In this document: positions 29,170 to 37,580 of the stretch, in pieces
Numbering within the stretch: position 1 is the first letter of the stretch
Layout of the letters: each line of letters starts with the position of its first letter
Assembly: GCA_965197395.1 (NCBI GenBank)
Contig: CBDANB010000005.1
Coordinates: 310,001 to 374,000, forward strand
DNA length: 64,000 nucleotides
Direction: 5' to 3'
Source of the DNA: CAZYFH01 sp965197395
GTDB lineage: Bacteria; Acidobacteriota; Vicinamibacteria; Vicinamibacterales; UBA8438
Position numbers and translations under genes: made by a program
The notes under the pieces: generated by a model
Seen by the model: only the letters and a program-made list of their open reading frames with translations
The model's database searches: none
What the model was told of the DNA's origin: nothing

Positions 29170-30572
29170 CAGCCCGTGGCAGAAGGGCTAATTCGTAACT
29201 TGAGGATCGAGTGCTCGTATTCACCGGTCGCGACGCCGTTGTCCGCCGACACGAACGGATTGTGGAGTGTCAGGGCCCAGGAAGGTCTTACACGGTCCCA
29301 TAGCTCGACCAGGAGGCCGATCAGCGCGGTACGGACGGCCGCCGCACGGCCTTGCAGGCTGCGCGGCGTGCCGACGCCCGTCAGCTGCCGCATGAGCAGC
29401 CCGAGATTGAAGCCGCAGACCTGGACGAGCACACGCTTCAGGATGTTGGGATGGTGCCGCAGATGCACCCGGCGCAGCCGCCCGGTCTCGTAGAGATGCG
29501 CGTTGGGCCGTTCGAGCAACTCGCCGCGCTGGCGCAGCAATCGTTGCCCACGATCGCCCCGAATCCGCCGGCGGTTGGCATAGACCGCCGGCTGGGCCGC
29601 CGCCTTCCCTGTCCACTTGCGTCGTCCCCTATCCGGCTCCGACACGTAACTGCGGATACCCAGCTCCCGGAACGCGACCATGGTCTCGTTACTGTGATAC
29701 CCCTTGTCGCCGACGACCTCGACAATGCCCGCCCCGGCCGGCAGGACCATCTCGACGTGGTCGGCCGCGGTGATGAGCGTCTCGACCATCGTGGTTGTGT
29801 CCCCGTCGTCCGCGTCCTGCACCGTCACGCCGACGATGGCCCCGGTCTCCAGATCGACGGCGTGCTCGGCGGTGTGCGCCAAATGCGTCCGGCCGTCCTT
29901 CATCTTCGTGATCTTCGCGTCGGGATCGTGCGGATGCGTCCAGTCGTCGTTGGACCCTTTCTTCGTGCGCTTCCGGTCGAACCGCGCCAGCTCCGCTCGG
30001 GTCGGGGTGGGGATGCCCGACGCCTCCGCGAGCCGGGTCAACCACGCCTCATAGGCTTCGCCCGTGTCCCGGCGCACGATGGTCCGCATCGCGGCGTTCG
30101 CTTCAAGCGTCGTCGCGTCGATCCCAATCGTCTGCCCCTGTACCAAGTCGGCGTCCGCCAGCCGCTGCAAGACCCACGTGAAGACTGCCTGGTGCGTCTC
30201 GACGTCAATCAGCCGGCGCGTGCGCGACAGCGTCGAATGGTCCGGCGGCGCCTCGTGCAGCGCGAAGTCCAGGAAGTGCCGGACACTCAGCGAGTCCGCC
30301 GCACGCCACGCGATCGCGCGCTCCGAGTCCAGTCCCTCGAAGTAGCCGAGCAGCAACAACCGAAAGTAGCGACCCGGTGCCAGACTCGGGCGACCCACAT
30401 CGTCGGCATAGAATTTCGCGCACTCCCCCTCGGCGAAGGCGTCGAACCCCGCCTCGTCGAGCACGCGATTCAGCCGCTCATAAAAGGGATGCCCGGCGCT
30501 CTGCGGGAGATCCGCCGTCGCGACCCACATGGACGTCTGGCGGTTGCGTTTTCGTTTCTTACCCATCGCCAT
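29166..30572 (-). CDS. IS1182-type (IS5/IS1182 superfamily) transposase
   Basis: A 468-residue DDE transposase. The N-terminal DUF772-like region includes AGRYFRLLLLGYFEGLDSER-type sequence and LHEAPPDHSTLSRTRRLID; the catalytic core contains IGIDATTLEANAAM (first Asp), VVGDKGYHSNETMVAFRELG (second Asp) and a later Glu near RGELLERPNAHLYETG. It looks intact. Its TAG stop (complement of 29166-29168) lies in the CTAG target sequence, not in the element itself. Confidence 0.85.
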   Translation of the reverse strand: MAMGKKRKRNRQTSMWVATADLPQSAGHPFYERLNRVLDEAGFDAFAEGECAKFYADDVGRPSLAPGRYFRLLLLGYFEGLDSERAIAWRAADSLSVRHFLDFALHEAPPDHSTLSRTRRLIDVETHQAVFTWVLQRLADADLVQGQTIGIDATTLEANAAMRTIVRRDTGEAYEAWLTRLAEASGIPTPTRAELARFDRKRTKKGSNDDWTHPHDPDAKITKMKDGRTHLAHTAEHAVDLETGAIVGVTVQDADDGDTTTMVETLITAADHVEMVLPAGAGIVEVVGDKGYHSNETMVAFRELGIRSYVSEPDRGRRKWTGKAAAQPAVYANRRRIRGDRGQRLLRQRGELLERPNAHLYETGRLRRVHLRHHPNILKRVLVQVCGFNLGLLMRQLTGVGTPRSLQGRAAAVRTALIGLLVELWDRVRPSWALTLHNPFVSADNGVATGEYEHSILKLRISPSATGC

Positions 30573-30640
30573 AGGCCGAGTATAGAGACCGAGATCGGTT
30601 CTGGCGATCGATCTAATTCAGGGACTTTCACCACGGGCTG
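29170..30640 (-). mobile_element. IS1182-type insertion sequence, 1471 bp, in CTAG
   Basis: The ends are CAGCCCGTGGCAGAAGG (left) and, inverted, CAGCCCGTGGTGAAAGTCC (right). CTAG stands on both sides (29166-29169 and 30641-30644), a 4-bp duplicated palindromic target. Removing the element with one CTAG joins QYLA to GAGRTYDVSPDGERF in frame. Solo copies of the right end also occur at 56040-56059 and 60925-60944. Confidence 0.85.
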
Positions 30641-30644
30641 CTAG

Positions 30645-30799
30645 CGGGGGCTGGCCGAACTTACGACGTGTCTCCAGACGGTGAGCGATTTGTGATGATC
30701 AAGACTGGCGGACCTGCCACTGGATCATCAGCACCAGCCCAACTAGTCTTCATCGAGAACTGGGTCGAGGAACTCGCCGCGCGCGTGCATGCGCCCTGA
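30645..30799 (+). pseudogene. Ser/Thr kinase propeller domain, part 3 of 3 (C-terminus)
   Basis: The frame continuing from part 2 reads GAGRTYDVSPDGERFVMIK and ends with TGA at 30797-30799. YDVSPDGERFVMI followed by an ENWVEEL motif is the usual C-terminal end of PknB-TolB proteins in this phylum. This confirms one original gene of roughly 890 codons. Confidence 0.85.
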
Positions 30800-30929
30800 C
30801 CTTTGCCGCTTACCCCCGGCACCACCCTCGGTCGCGGGTCAGACGGACCCTAGGAGCCTGGTGCCGCAGTCGAACTCGACACCGTCGTAGGGGTCTCTGT
30901 TGATTGAGCAGGGGGCGACAATCGTAGAG

Positions 30930-31200
30930 GCGAGGGGCAAGCTGCTGAAGCGCCAGGGCCGTGTCCCCCGCCGGCTGATCACGGACAAGCTCCGCAGCTA
31001 CCCAGCGGCCAGCGGCCTATCGCACCGTGATGCCGTCCGTCGCGCACTGCACGACCCAGTACGCCAACAATCGCGCGGAAGTCTCCCACCAACCGACGCG
31101 GCAGCGCGAGCGCCAGATGCGGCGCTTCACGTCGCCAGCCCACCTGCAACCCTTCGCTGCCGTCCACGGGATCGTCCACATCCTGTCAACGGCCAAGGCA
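30930..31200 (+). pseudogene. IS6-family transposase remnant
   Basis: LLKRQGRVPRRLITDKLRSY in one frame and YANNRAEVSHQPTRQRERQM followed by RRFTSPAHLQPFAAVHGIVH in another are the DDE-core and C-terminal parts of IS6/IS26-type transposases. A frameshift lies near 31015-31025. No start, no N-terminus and no inverted repeats were found, so this is a dead fragment. Confidence 0.75.
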
Positions 31201-31224
31201 ATCACGGCGCGCCTCGCGGCCGCA

Positions 31225-31271
31225 GAGTGGGGCTCTCGGGGTCCCCACGAAGCGACCGCGGGGGCTCGGGG
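31225..31271 (+). repeat. GC-rich interspersed repeat, copy 2
   Basis: Shares GAGTGGGGCTCTCGGGGTCC with the complement of 11088-11139 and then aligns with small gaps over about 47 bp. It lies between the IS6 relic and the 3' end of the TPR gene. It may serve as a bidirectional terminator or be a REP-like element. Confidence 0.55.
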
Positions 31272-31288
31272 CGAAGCCCAGTCTGAAT

Positions 31289-32848
31289 CTAATCCTGGCT
31301 CTGGGCGACGAACCGGCGCGCCTCGCTGAAACCGGGATGCTCGGTCGCGCCGACCCAGGCATCCACCAGGGCGGCGTACCGGGCACGCGCCGTCTCGTCG
31401 TCACCGCTCGCCGCGGCGGCCCGCGCTGAGCCGAGAAGCGAGCGGGCGCGGCCAGGCATCCGCTGAAGCGACGTCTCGAACATCTCGAACGCGTCCCCTG
31501 GGCGGTCCAGATCGAGGAGGATCTCCCCATACAGCTCGTAGGGTGGCTTCACCGGGTTGGCTGCGCCGTTCGGCGGCCGCAGCCCCGTCACGATGTCAAT
31601 CGCCTCGTCCATCAGCGCGACCGCCCGTCCGGCCTGCCCCGCGGCAGCATGCACAAGCGCGCCGACCTCCTTATGCATGATCCGAACGGACGCACTGCCA
31701 TCCTCCGCGCGTCGGGCCAGAATGGCCTCCGCCTGCCGCGCTGCCGCGACGTCGCCGGTACGAGTGGCGCCGAGTGCCGCCACCAGGAGCCCGTGGTCCG
31801 TCGCGGTGTCGGTGATGGGCGACGTCTGCCATTCTTCCGTCTCGACCATGTAGCGCGCACGCAGCAACGGCAGCGAGTTGACCGCGCGCGCGGCGCCGTC
31901 GCTCTCGTCGATCAATTGCTCCAGCCGCTCGATCCACAGACGCGCCTTCGCATAGTCGCCGCGCTGGAGGTCGCCGTACTGACCCCAGTCGAGTGGGTGG
32001 ACGGTGTCCCCGACGCTGTCCCCCGGCTCCCAAAGGTCACGCGCGGCTTCGTACGCCTTCTGGTTGTGGGTGGAGACCAGATCCCACATCCCATGTTGAA
32101 TGAAGATGTGGGTGGGCATGTGGCGCGCATGCGCCACTGCGGGGGCGATTTCCGCGTACCGTAGGGCGGCGGGTAACGCGAGGGGGGCGTGCACCGGGTC
32201 ATCGAACGCGTGAATCGCGTAGTGCGGCGCTCCGGGATGGCTTGCGTTCTTCTTGAACACCTGGAGGGCCGCCGCGCCGGCTAGCATCTCGAGCCGGAAC
32301 GTCTGATCGCTGAGCGCGCGGGACCCACTCAACGTCGCGACCGCGTAGAACGTCGCGACTTCGTCATCGTCGGGATAGCGCTCGTACAGGCGTCGCATGG
32401 CGTTCATGTAGGCGGCGCGACGCTCGTCGTAGTCCCCTTCGCCCCAGAGTGTCTCGACGGCATCCAGAAAGCCCTTCTCCCGGTCGGTGCCGGCCTTGTC
32501 GCGTCGCGCCGCCCGCGTCGAGCCAAGTCGCGCCAGCACGGCGCGGGGATTGTCGTCGTCGGGCGGGCTTCCGAAGAGCGGGTGGTTATAACAGAGCGTC
32601 TCGCCCCAGTAGGCCATGGCAAAGTCGGGCTCCAGGCGCTGGGCGGCTTGAAACTGCTCGATCGCCTGCTTCCACCCAAAGCTGTGCAGGATGGCCACGC
32701 CGCGCAGGAAATGGCTCTGCGCCTCGGGTGACCGCGCGGAGGTGGGGAAGTCGAGCGACCCGACCTCGGCAAACTGGGCGCTAGCGGGCGCCGCCGACAG
32801 AAGCACCGTGACGACACCGGCAGCGATGGGACCCACGACCGTCCGCAT
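31289..32848 (-). CDS. Secreted TPR-repeat protein
   Basis: A 519-residue exported protein. A signal peptide (VVTVLLSAAPASAQ, cleavage after about residue 25) precedes TPR-like repeats: AILHSFGWKQAIEQFQAAQR then LEPDFAMAYWGETL; further repeats lie near residues 340-500. A His-rich segment in the middle (HYAIHAFDDP, AVAHARHMPTHIFIQHGMWD) is characteristic of this family. AAGGAGA precedes the ATG. Function is unassigned; it is not in an obvious operon. Confidence 0.8.
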   Translation of the reverse strand: MRTVVGPIAAGVVTVLLSAAPASAQFAEVGSLDFPTSARSPEAQSHFLRGVAILHSFGWKQAIEQFQAAQRLEPDFAMAYWGETLCYNHPLFGSPPDDDNPRAVLARLGSTRAARRDKAGTDREKGFLDAVETLWGEGDYDERRAAYMNAMRRLYERYPDDDEVATFYAVATLSGSRALSDQTFRLEMLAGAAALQVFKKNASHPGAPHYAIHAFDDPVHAPLALPAALRYAEIAPAVAHARHMPTHIFIQHGMWDLVSTHNQKAYEAARDLWEPGDSVGDTVHPLDWGQYGDLQRGDYAKARLWIERLEQLIDESDGAARAVNSLPLLRARYMVETEEWQTSPITDTATDHGLLVAALGATRTGDVAAARQAEAILARRAEDGSASVRIMHKEVGALVHAAAGQAGRAVALMDEAIDIVTGLRPPNGAANPVKPPYELYGEILLDLDRPGDAFEMFETSLQRMPGRARSLLGSARAAAASGDDETARARYAALVDAWVGATEHPGFSEARRFVAQSQD

Positions 32849-32926
32849 GGTGATCTCCTTGGACGAGACGCCGGTAAGACGTGGCCGGCGATCCGCGCGA
32901 CGGGTGTTCAGACAGCGGAAGCGGCG

Positions 32927-33436
32927 CTACGCGCGTCGCGATGCGTCACGATAGGCACGCAGGGTCTTGAACGTCTGATGGTCCTCGGTGTACCACAGGT
33001 CGACGCCCGCCTGCTTGGCCATCGCCTCGGCTTGCTGCACGGCGTTGTCGTAGTCGCCGTAGAAGCCGTCCGCGGCGCCGGGGACGCGACTGACTGTACA
33101 GGGGCCCCTCGGTCCGACCTCGCGACGGATGAGGATGTCCCCATCCACCGGACGGGCCGCTGCCGGCGGAGCGGACGTCGGCGACGACGCGACGTCGGGC
33201 CGCTCGCCCTGGCCAGTGCCCACAACCAGAAAATCCAGCGCGTTCCACGTGCTTGGCAACGGGCCTCGCCGCTCCCGCCGCCGCCGTTCGTCGTCGATCG
33301 AATGACCGCGCGCGCGCCGGTCGCTTTCGCGGCGGTCCCACGCGATGGTCGCGCCGATCGGGTCGCGGCCGAACGTTTCCTGCAACGACCGGTATCGATC
33401 GGTCTGACCACGACGGACAATCATGACCTGGCTCAT
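32927..33436 (-). CDS. Conserved hypothetical protein with Arg-rich linker
   Basis: About 169 residues. The N-terminus MSQVMIVRRGQTDRYRSLQE is followed by an Arg-rich stretch (WDRRESDRRARGHS, DDERRRRERRGP) and a C-terminal domain (VPGAADGFYGDYDNAVQQAE, LWYTEDHQTFKTLRAYRD). I do not recognise a named family. A start at 33421 (MIVRRG) is also possible. It is divergent from acylphosphatase. Confidence 0.6.
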   Translation of the reverse strand: MSQVMIVRRGQTDRYRSLQETFGRDPIGATIAWDRRESDRRARGHSIDDERRRRERRGPLPSTWNALDFLVVGTGQGERPDVASSPTSAPPAAARPVDGDILIRREVGPRGPCTVSRVPGAADGFYGDYDNAVQQAEAMAKQAGVDLWYTEDHQTFKTLRAYRDASRRA

Positions 33437-33506
33437 CGGTAGGGGGACGCGTTTCGTCGCCGATCTTACCATAGCGCCGTCCGCCGATTAGGTATCGACG
33501 GTCCGC

Positions 33507-33512
33507 TATAAT
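33507..33512 (+). promoter_or_regulatory. Consensus -10 element upstream of acylphosphatase
   Basis: TATAAT at 33507-33512 matches the sigma-70 -10 consensus exactly. Transcription would start near 33519, only about 7 nt before the ATG at 33526, so the message would be almost leaderless. The -35 position (CCGATT) is poor. Confidence 0.6.
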
Positions 33513-33525
33513 CACACCCGCGCTC

Positions 33526-33807
33526 ATGGTGATCGCGCGCCGGTATCTCGTCCGTGGACGTGTGCATGGTGTCGGGTTCCGCGCCTTCGCCGAGCGCGCC
33601 GCGCATCGCGAGGGGTTGACGGGCTTCGTCCGCAACCTCGCGGATGGTCGTGTCGAAGCCGTGGCCGAGGGTGATCGGCCCGCGCTCGACCGCTTCGAAC
33701 GGGCGTTGCGTGGGGGACCGACGCTGGCACGTGTCGACGTGCTGGCGATTGACGACGTGGCGCCGCCGGGTGGCACGACCGGCTTTCGGATTCTCGACGA
33801 CCGCTAG
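33526..33807 (+). CDS. acyP: Acylphosphatase
   Basis: A 93-residue acylphosphatase, which hydrolyses the carboxyl-phosphate bond of acyl phosphates. The signature RYLVRGRVHGVGFRAFAERA contains the phosphate-binding loop and catalytic Arg, and LTGFVRNLADGRVEAVAEGD has the catalytic Asn. Length is normal. A perfect -10 sits just upstream; apt follows 42 bp downstream. Confidence 0.93.
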   Translation: MVIARRYLVRGRVHGVGFRAFAERAAHREGLTGFVRNLADGRVEAVAEGDRPALDRFERALRGGPTLARVDVLAIDDVAPPGGTTGFRILDDR

Positions 33808-33849
33808 TCGTCCTGTGACCCTGGCAGCCAACCGTGAGGGGTGATGTGT

Positions 33850-34380
33850 ATGGAGGACGCGGACCGACTCAAAGCGCTCATCCGCCACGTCCCTGAGTTC
33901 CCGAAGCCGGGGATTCTGTTCTACGACATCACGACGCTGTTGCGGGATCCGGCGGGGTTTCGCACAGCGGTCGAGTGTCTGGCCGCGCCCTATCGCGAGG
34001 CGGCAATCGCGTCCGTCGTCGGCATCGAGAGCCGCGGCTTCATCTTCGGGGCCGCGGTTGCGGACCGGCTGGGCGCCGGGTTTGTGCCGGTGCGGAAGCC
34101 GGGCAAGCTGCCGTCGCGCACGCTGCGCGCCGAGTACGAGCTGGAATACGGCACTGACGCGCTCGAAATGCACGACGACGCGGTCGAGGCGGGCAGTGGG
34201 GTCCTGATCGTCGATGATCTGTTGGCCACCGGTGGCACGGCGCGTGCGACCGTGGAACTGGTCAGCCGGGCCGGCGGGGTCGTGCGTGGGCTTGCGTTCC
34301 TGATTGAGCTGACCGCCTTGAACGGGCGCTCGCACCTCGAGGGGCACGAGGTGTTTGCCGCGCTTCGCTATTCAGAGTAG
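33850..34380 (+). CDS. apt: Adenine phosphoribosyltransferase
   Basis: Apt salvages adenine to AMP using PRPP. The 176-residue protein has HVPEFPKPGILFYDITTLLR (family N-terminus), GIESRGFIFGAAVA, RKPGKLPSRT and the PRPP motif GVLIVDDLLATGGTARATVE. Three in-frame starts lie together (33841, 33844, 33850); ATG at 33850 is preferred because GAGGGG ends 8 bp before it. The 3' end overlaps the convergent hypothetical gene by 13 bp. Confidence 0.95.
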   Translation: MEDADRLKALIRHVPEFPKPGILFYDITTLLRDPAGFRTAVECLAAPYREAAIASVVGIESRGFIFGAAVADRLGAGFVPVRKPGKLPSRTLRAEYELEYGTDALEMHDDAVEAGSGVLIVDDLLATGGTARATVELVSRAGGVVRGLAFLIELTALNGRSHLEGHEVFAALRYSE

Positions 34381-34733
34381 GAGCCCGAGGGCCCATGGCC
34401 GTCGTCCACGCCCTCCGTCGCGGTTGCGTGGTTGAGCTCGTCGGTCTCGGCGGCGTCGGGTGGGGTCGCGGCGAACGACTGCGTCAGCGTGCGACCAAGC
34501 CATCCGTGCTTCATGTGGACCGTCACCTCGATCGTCTTGGAACCGGCGTCTCGCCACTCAGCGGTGACGGTCAGATGGTACGTGCGGTCGTCCCGTCCCT
34601 TGACCCTCTTGCTGAGCGGGGACGCGATGATCTCCCGCACGACCTGGTACGGAAGCCGCCGGAGCTCAGCCATCGCATCGTCGAGCACGTCCTGACGGAG
34701 ATGCACCTGCCAGACGAACGGATCGCGAGCCAC
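34368..34733 (-). CDS. Conserved hypothetical protein
   Basis: A 121-residue protein starting at GTG 34733 with ARDPFVWQVHLRQDVLDDAM then AELRRLPYQVVREIIASPLS. The middle (YHLTVTAEWRDAGSKTIEVT) looks like a small beta-sheet domain. The last 30 residues are acidic and low-complexity. I do not recognise the family. It converges on and overlaps apt by 13 bp. Confidence 0.6.
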   Translation of the reverse strand: MARDPFVWQVHLRQDVLDDAMAELRRLPYQVVREIIASPLSKRVKGRDDRTYHLTVTAEWRDAGSKTIEVTVHMKHGWLGRTLTQSFAATPPDAAETDELNHATATEGVDDGHGPSGSYSE

Positions 34734-34783
34734 GCCCTCGACTATAGGAGCCGCTCGAGAACGCGTCAAACCCACCGTACCGC

Positions 34784-35311
34784 ATGGGCACCACCGCGCT
34801 CGCACTGATCGTTGGAGTCCTGGTCGCCGCAGTCGTGGCTGCGCAGCATTACATGCGGCGCGACCTGGAACGGCAGCATCGGGAACGGCTCGCGATGGTC
34901 CTCTTGACTCGCGTGGCGCCGATGGTGGCTCGCGCCGAGCCTCGTGAGTTGCTCGCGTGGCGTGGCGCCGCGCGCGCGGTCCGCGTGTTGTACCCGGAGA
35001 TCGTGGCCGATCTCGAACAGGCGAGCGGGGAGCGGTTTCCATTCACGCCGGCACTGGTCGAGGGCTGCCAGGCGAGGTGGAGCGCCGAGTGGCTGGCGTG
35101 GGAACGACAGCACGACGCCGAGTACAAAGTCCGCGTCCGTACCGCAGAAGCCGAGCTGCGCGCCGAAGGTCGAGACGACTCTCCCGAGGGACGCGCGCGT
35201 CTCGCGTCAATCGAGGACGCGAAGCTCCAGTCCTATCAGCAGCGATACGAGGAATACGCGCGCATCGCGAGGGACCTGACCGCGCTCGCCGCCGACGACC
35301 CGGTCGACTGA
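34784..35311 (+). CDS. Hypothetical protein with N-terminal membrane segment
   Basis: A 175-residue protein with one N-terminal hydrophobic segment (TTALALIVGVLVAAVVAA) and a long charged, helical body rich in Arg, Glu and Ala (RTAEAELRAEGRDDSPEGRA). It is probably anchored by the N-terminus with a cytoplasmic coiled or helical domain. No family recognised. It starts 50 bp from the divergent hypothetical gene. Confidence 0.55.
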   Translation: MGTTALALIVGVLVAAVVAAQHYMRRDLERQHRERLAMVLLTRVAPMVARAEPRELLAWRGAARAVRVLYPEIVADLEQASGERFPFTPALVEGCQARWSAEWLAWERQHDAEYKVRVRTAEAELRAEGRDDSPEGRARLASIEDAKLQSYQQRYEEYARIARDLTALAADDPVD

Positions 35312-35363
35312 GCTTCGCCCGTTCGACACGCCTGCCGTTACGGGCTCTCGACCGGACCCCGGC

Positions 35364-36770
35364 TCACGGGAGGGCTTCCAACGTCAGCACCGCGGCCCGG
35401 AGGTTCTCTATGTGGGGCACGATCGCGATGGTCGTGCCTGGTGTGATGGTGGGCACGGTGATCGCAGACTGGCCCGCCGCTACGAGAGCAAGGTTGGCTG
35501 CGGTGTACATCTCCGTCACGTCCAGGGCCTGGATCGTCGCGCCGGCGCTGACGACGTTGGTGTAGGAGTGGGCGGGGAGCGCGAATCGCACGAGCTGCAC
35601 GTCAATCCGGTCCCTGAGCTCGGTGAAGTGCACGGCCTTGATCTCAGTCGTCCCCGCGACCAGTGGATCATCGGTGAACGGGTCGCCCGACGGCGGTGGA
35701 TTGAACGCTCCCAGTCGGGGAATCCTCGTGCCCCAGTCCGCGTCGTTGCCGCCGGCCGTCCACGCATGCAAACTCGGGGAGCCCGCGACCAGTGTCGCAG
35801 CGCCACCGGCGCCGGTGATCTGCCACTGCCGGTAGGCTGTCGGACCCAGCCGACTGACCAAATAGAAGTCGCCGTTCAACGTGGCGCCGAATACGTGGGC
35901 GGGTTGGGCGGTGAAGATGCCCGAGGTGACCGAGGCATCGACGTCGATGTCGTTGAAGGTCACTCCGCCCGGCGAACCGTTGTCTGTCAAGGAGCTCTTC
36001 AAGAAGACCCGGACCTTGGTACCAAGGAAGAACCCGCCCAGGGAAAACATGTTGCCGGTCACGACCAATCGCGTCGCGTCCGCGCCGAGGCCGGGGTAAT
36101 CGAACCAGGCGGCGCCGCCAGCGAACGTCGTCAATGCCGACGCGGTCTCGACCGTCCAATCAGTTGTGGTGAGCGTGCCGGGAGTCGCCGTTTTCGAGAT
36201 GCAGATCTGGACGTTGCTGCGGACGCCAGGGGTCCGGCCATCGAGAATCACGATGAAGAAGCGGCCGGAGTGCTGATCGAAGATCACCTTCGGGTCGAAC
36301 CCTAGGTTGGCGCTACCGATGCCGCTCAGACCCGAGGCCCCCAGCGCGGTCAGGAACGCGTCGAGGTCCAGGGGGCCCGCGACGGAGGCGCCGGTCTTGT
36401 CGAAGATCCGGACGCCGCTGTTGGTGACGTGGACCACCCGGCCCGCAGATCCAGCTCCGGTGCCGACCGCATGGGGCGTGTCCGGTGGTTTGTAGGTGAA
36501 GCCACCGTCGAGTGACGGTGTCTGGGTCATGCCGGTGAACGTCAATGTCGCCGCAGGTGTCTTGGTCCCGGTGGGGTCGACGAGACTCAGCGGCACTGGC
36601 CCGGGATCCGACGTGTCGAGGACGAGGTCCACCAGACCCTCGCCAGAGAAGACCAGAGGTGCACCGGAGCCCCCTGAAGGAAAGGCGGGATCGATGGGAA
36701 CGCTGACGGTCTGCCCCAAACTCGGTGCGGCGACCATGAGTAGCGACAAGATGACGGCAACGGCGCGCAT
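35364..36770 (-). CDS. Secreted protein with C-terminal VKAVHxxELR-type repeats
   Basis: A 468-residue exported protein. The signal peptide is MRAVAVILSLLMVAAPSLGQ (cleavage about residue 20). The central region (FDPKVIFDQHSGRFFIVILD; AAWFDYPGLGADATRLVVTG) resembles secreted beta-propeller-like proteins. The C-terminus has three degenerate copies of a short motif: IKAVHFTELRDRID, IQALDVTEMYTAAN and IAIVPHIENLRAAV, a pattern frequent at the ends of acidobacterial extracellular proteins. ATG at 36770 is chosen; the longer open frame upstream crosses a 474-bp mobile element. Confidence 0.75.
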   Translation of the reverse strand: MRAVAVILSLLMVAAPSLGQTVSVPIDPAFPSGGSGAPLVFSGEGLVDLVLDTSDPGPVPLSLVDPTGTKTPAATLTFTGMTQTPSLDGGFTYKPPDTPHAVGTGAGSAGRVVHVTNSGVRIFDKTGASVAGPLDLDAFLTALGASGLSGIGSANLGFDPKVIFDQHSGRFFIVILDGRTPGVRSNVQICISKTATPGTLTTTDWTVETASALTTFAGGAAWFDYPGLGADATRLVVTGNMFSLGGFFLGTKVRVFLKSSLTDNGSPGGVTFNDIDVDASVTSGIFTAQPAHVFGATLNGDFYLVSRLGPTAYRQWQITGAGGAATLVAGSPSLHAWTAGGNDADWGTRIPRLGAFNPPPSGDPFTDDPLVAGTTEIKAVHFTELRDRIDVQLVRFALPAHSYTNVVSAGATIQALDVTEMYTAANLALVAAGQSAITVPTITPGTTIAIVPHIENLRAAVLTLEALP

Positions 36771-36836
36771 CCGTGTCACGGTCAGTGGCGAGGGAGCTCG
36801 ATAACCGGTTGTTACAATACAACGTGATGCCTTCAC

Positions 36837-36878
36837 GCGCGTGTAGCTCAGCTGGATAGAGCGACCGCCTCCTAAGCG
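36837..36878 (+). tRNA. 5' half of tRNA-Arg (anticodon CCU), truncated
   Basis: Acceptor 5' strand GCGCGTG, D-arm GCTC-AGCTGGATA-GAGC, and anticodon arm ACCGC-CTCCTAA-GCG with CCT at 34-36 are all recognisable. After GCG the sequence departs (AACTTGG) from the expected GT and no variable loop, T-arm or acceptor 3' strand follows. The gene is therefore broken in the 3' anticodon stem. TACAAT at 36813-36818 may be its -10. Confidence 0.75.
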
Positions 36879-36902
36879 AACTTGGACGAAGGCAGTCCAC
36901 AG

Positions 36903-36935
36903 CCGACCTCGGTAAAACGGGGTCGGTTTTCTTTT
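36903..36935 (+). terminator. Rho-independent terminator after the half tRNA
   Basis: CCGACCTCG (36903-36911), loop GTAAAA, CGGGGTCGG (36918-36926) form a 9-bp stem with one G-T pair, followed by TTTTCTTTT. It sits 25 bp after the broken tRNA-Arg, where that gene's own terminator would be expected. Confidence 0.8.
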
Positions 36936-37057
36936 GGCTCGGCTGATTGTGGCCGTCTGTGGTGCCGTGTGCTGGAAAATGTTGCACAAAGTTGCACGGG
37001 CGAGAGAGCCTGATGCCCACAAGCCGATCAAGCTTGTGGACGGCAGCAAGAAAATCA

Positions 37058-37531
37058 GGTTCCTCTCAGGGATCGGTGCAGCTTTGGCCGGTTCCATGGC
37101 TAATAAGTCAAGCATTGTCATCGACTTACGTGGCTGGAGAACACCGTCTGTATCTGGAGAGGAACTGCAGGCTCTCGGAAAGTCCGGCCCACGGTACACG
37201 GCGGAAATCGCGAGGGGCCTGCCAGTGCCAAGGGGCTGAACAGTCAGCGAGGGTTCGGCCCAGCGGTAAAACGTCGGCGAAAGTCCAGGCCGCGTTCCAC
37301 GAGTGTTCATGGTTCGTCGCCCTGTAAATGCCAGCGCCTCAGCACCTTGAGGTGGGACCGGCTGCCGTCGAGCAGGCCCCCCACCAAAAGCGGGGCCCGC
37401 GCAGGCGGCCGTCGACTGAGCGATAGACGACTTCACCGCTGATTCGCGGACACGAACACATCCGCAGCCTCTTTCCACGGCGTGGCTGACCTGCTGGGGG
37501 CTGAATCGTGCACACATTTGTGTGAGGAACC
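37058..37531. mobile_element. 474-bp non-autonomous element, copy A
   Basis: Ends are GGTTCCTCTCA and, inverted, GGTTCCTCACA. It is flanked by an exact 8-bp duplication GAAAATCA (37050-37057 and 37532-37539). Comparing by eye, I found a single difference (A/G) from copy B at 44580-45053. It encodes no transposase; a 47-codon frame starts MANKSSIVIDLRGW at 37095. Structured DNA lies in the second half: CACCT-TG-AGGTG and GGCCCC...GGGGCC hairpins. Without it a flanking frame reads KPIKLVDGSKKIISVMATRD to a stop at 37586, so it may have split a small gene. Confidence 0.85.
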
Positions 37532-37580
37532 GAAAATCATTTCCGTGATGGCAACCCGAGACTCCGGGCTCGGCGAGCAG

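Noticed and set aside
36837..37060. Group I intron in tRNA-Arg(CCU)
   Set aside because: Such introns are known in this tRNA, and the break lies near the anticodon. No 3' tRNA half was found downstream and a terminator follows within 25 bp, so truncation is the better reading.
37095..37239. 47-codon frame in the 474-bp element as a confirmed gene
   Set aside because: It is identical in both copies, but the copies are too similar for conservation to mean anything. No clear ribosome-binding site was seen.
36771..37517. Upstream extension of the secreted protein at 35364-36770
   Set aside because: The frame stays open for 249 more codons but crosses the broken tRNA, a terminator and the 474-bp element. 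The signal peptide at 36770 marks the real start.
37058..37531. 474-bp element as a retron, group II intron or CRISPR-like array
   Set aside because: There is no reverse transcriptase, no domain V-like hairpin I could identify and no short direct repeats. Inverted ends and 8-bp duplications point to DNA transposition.
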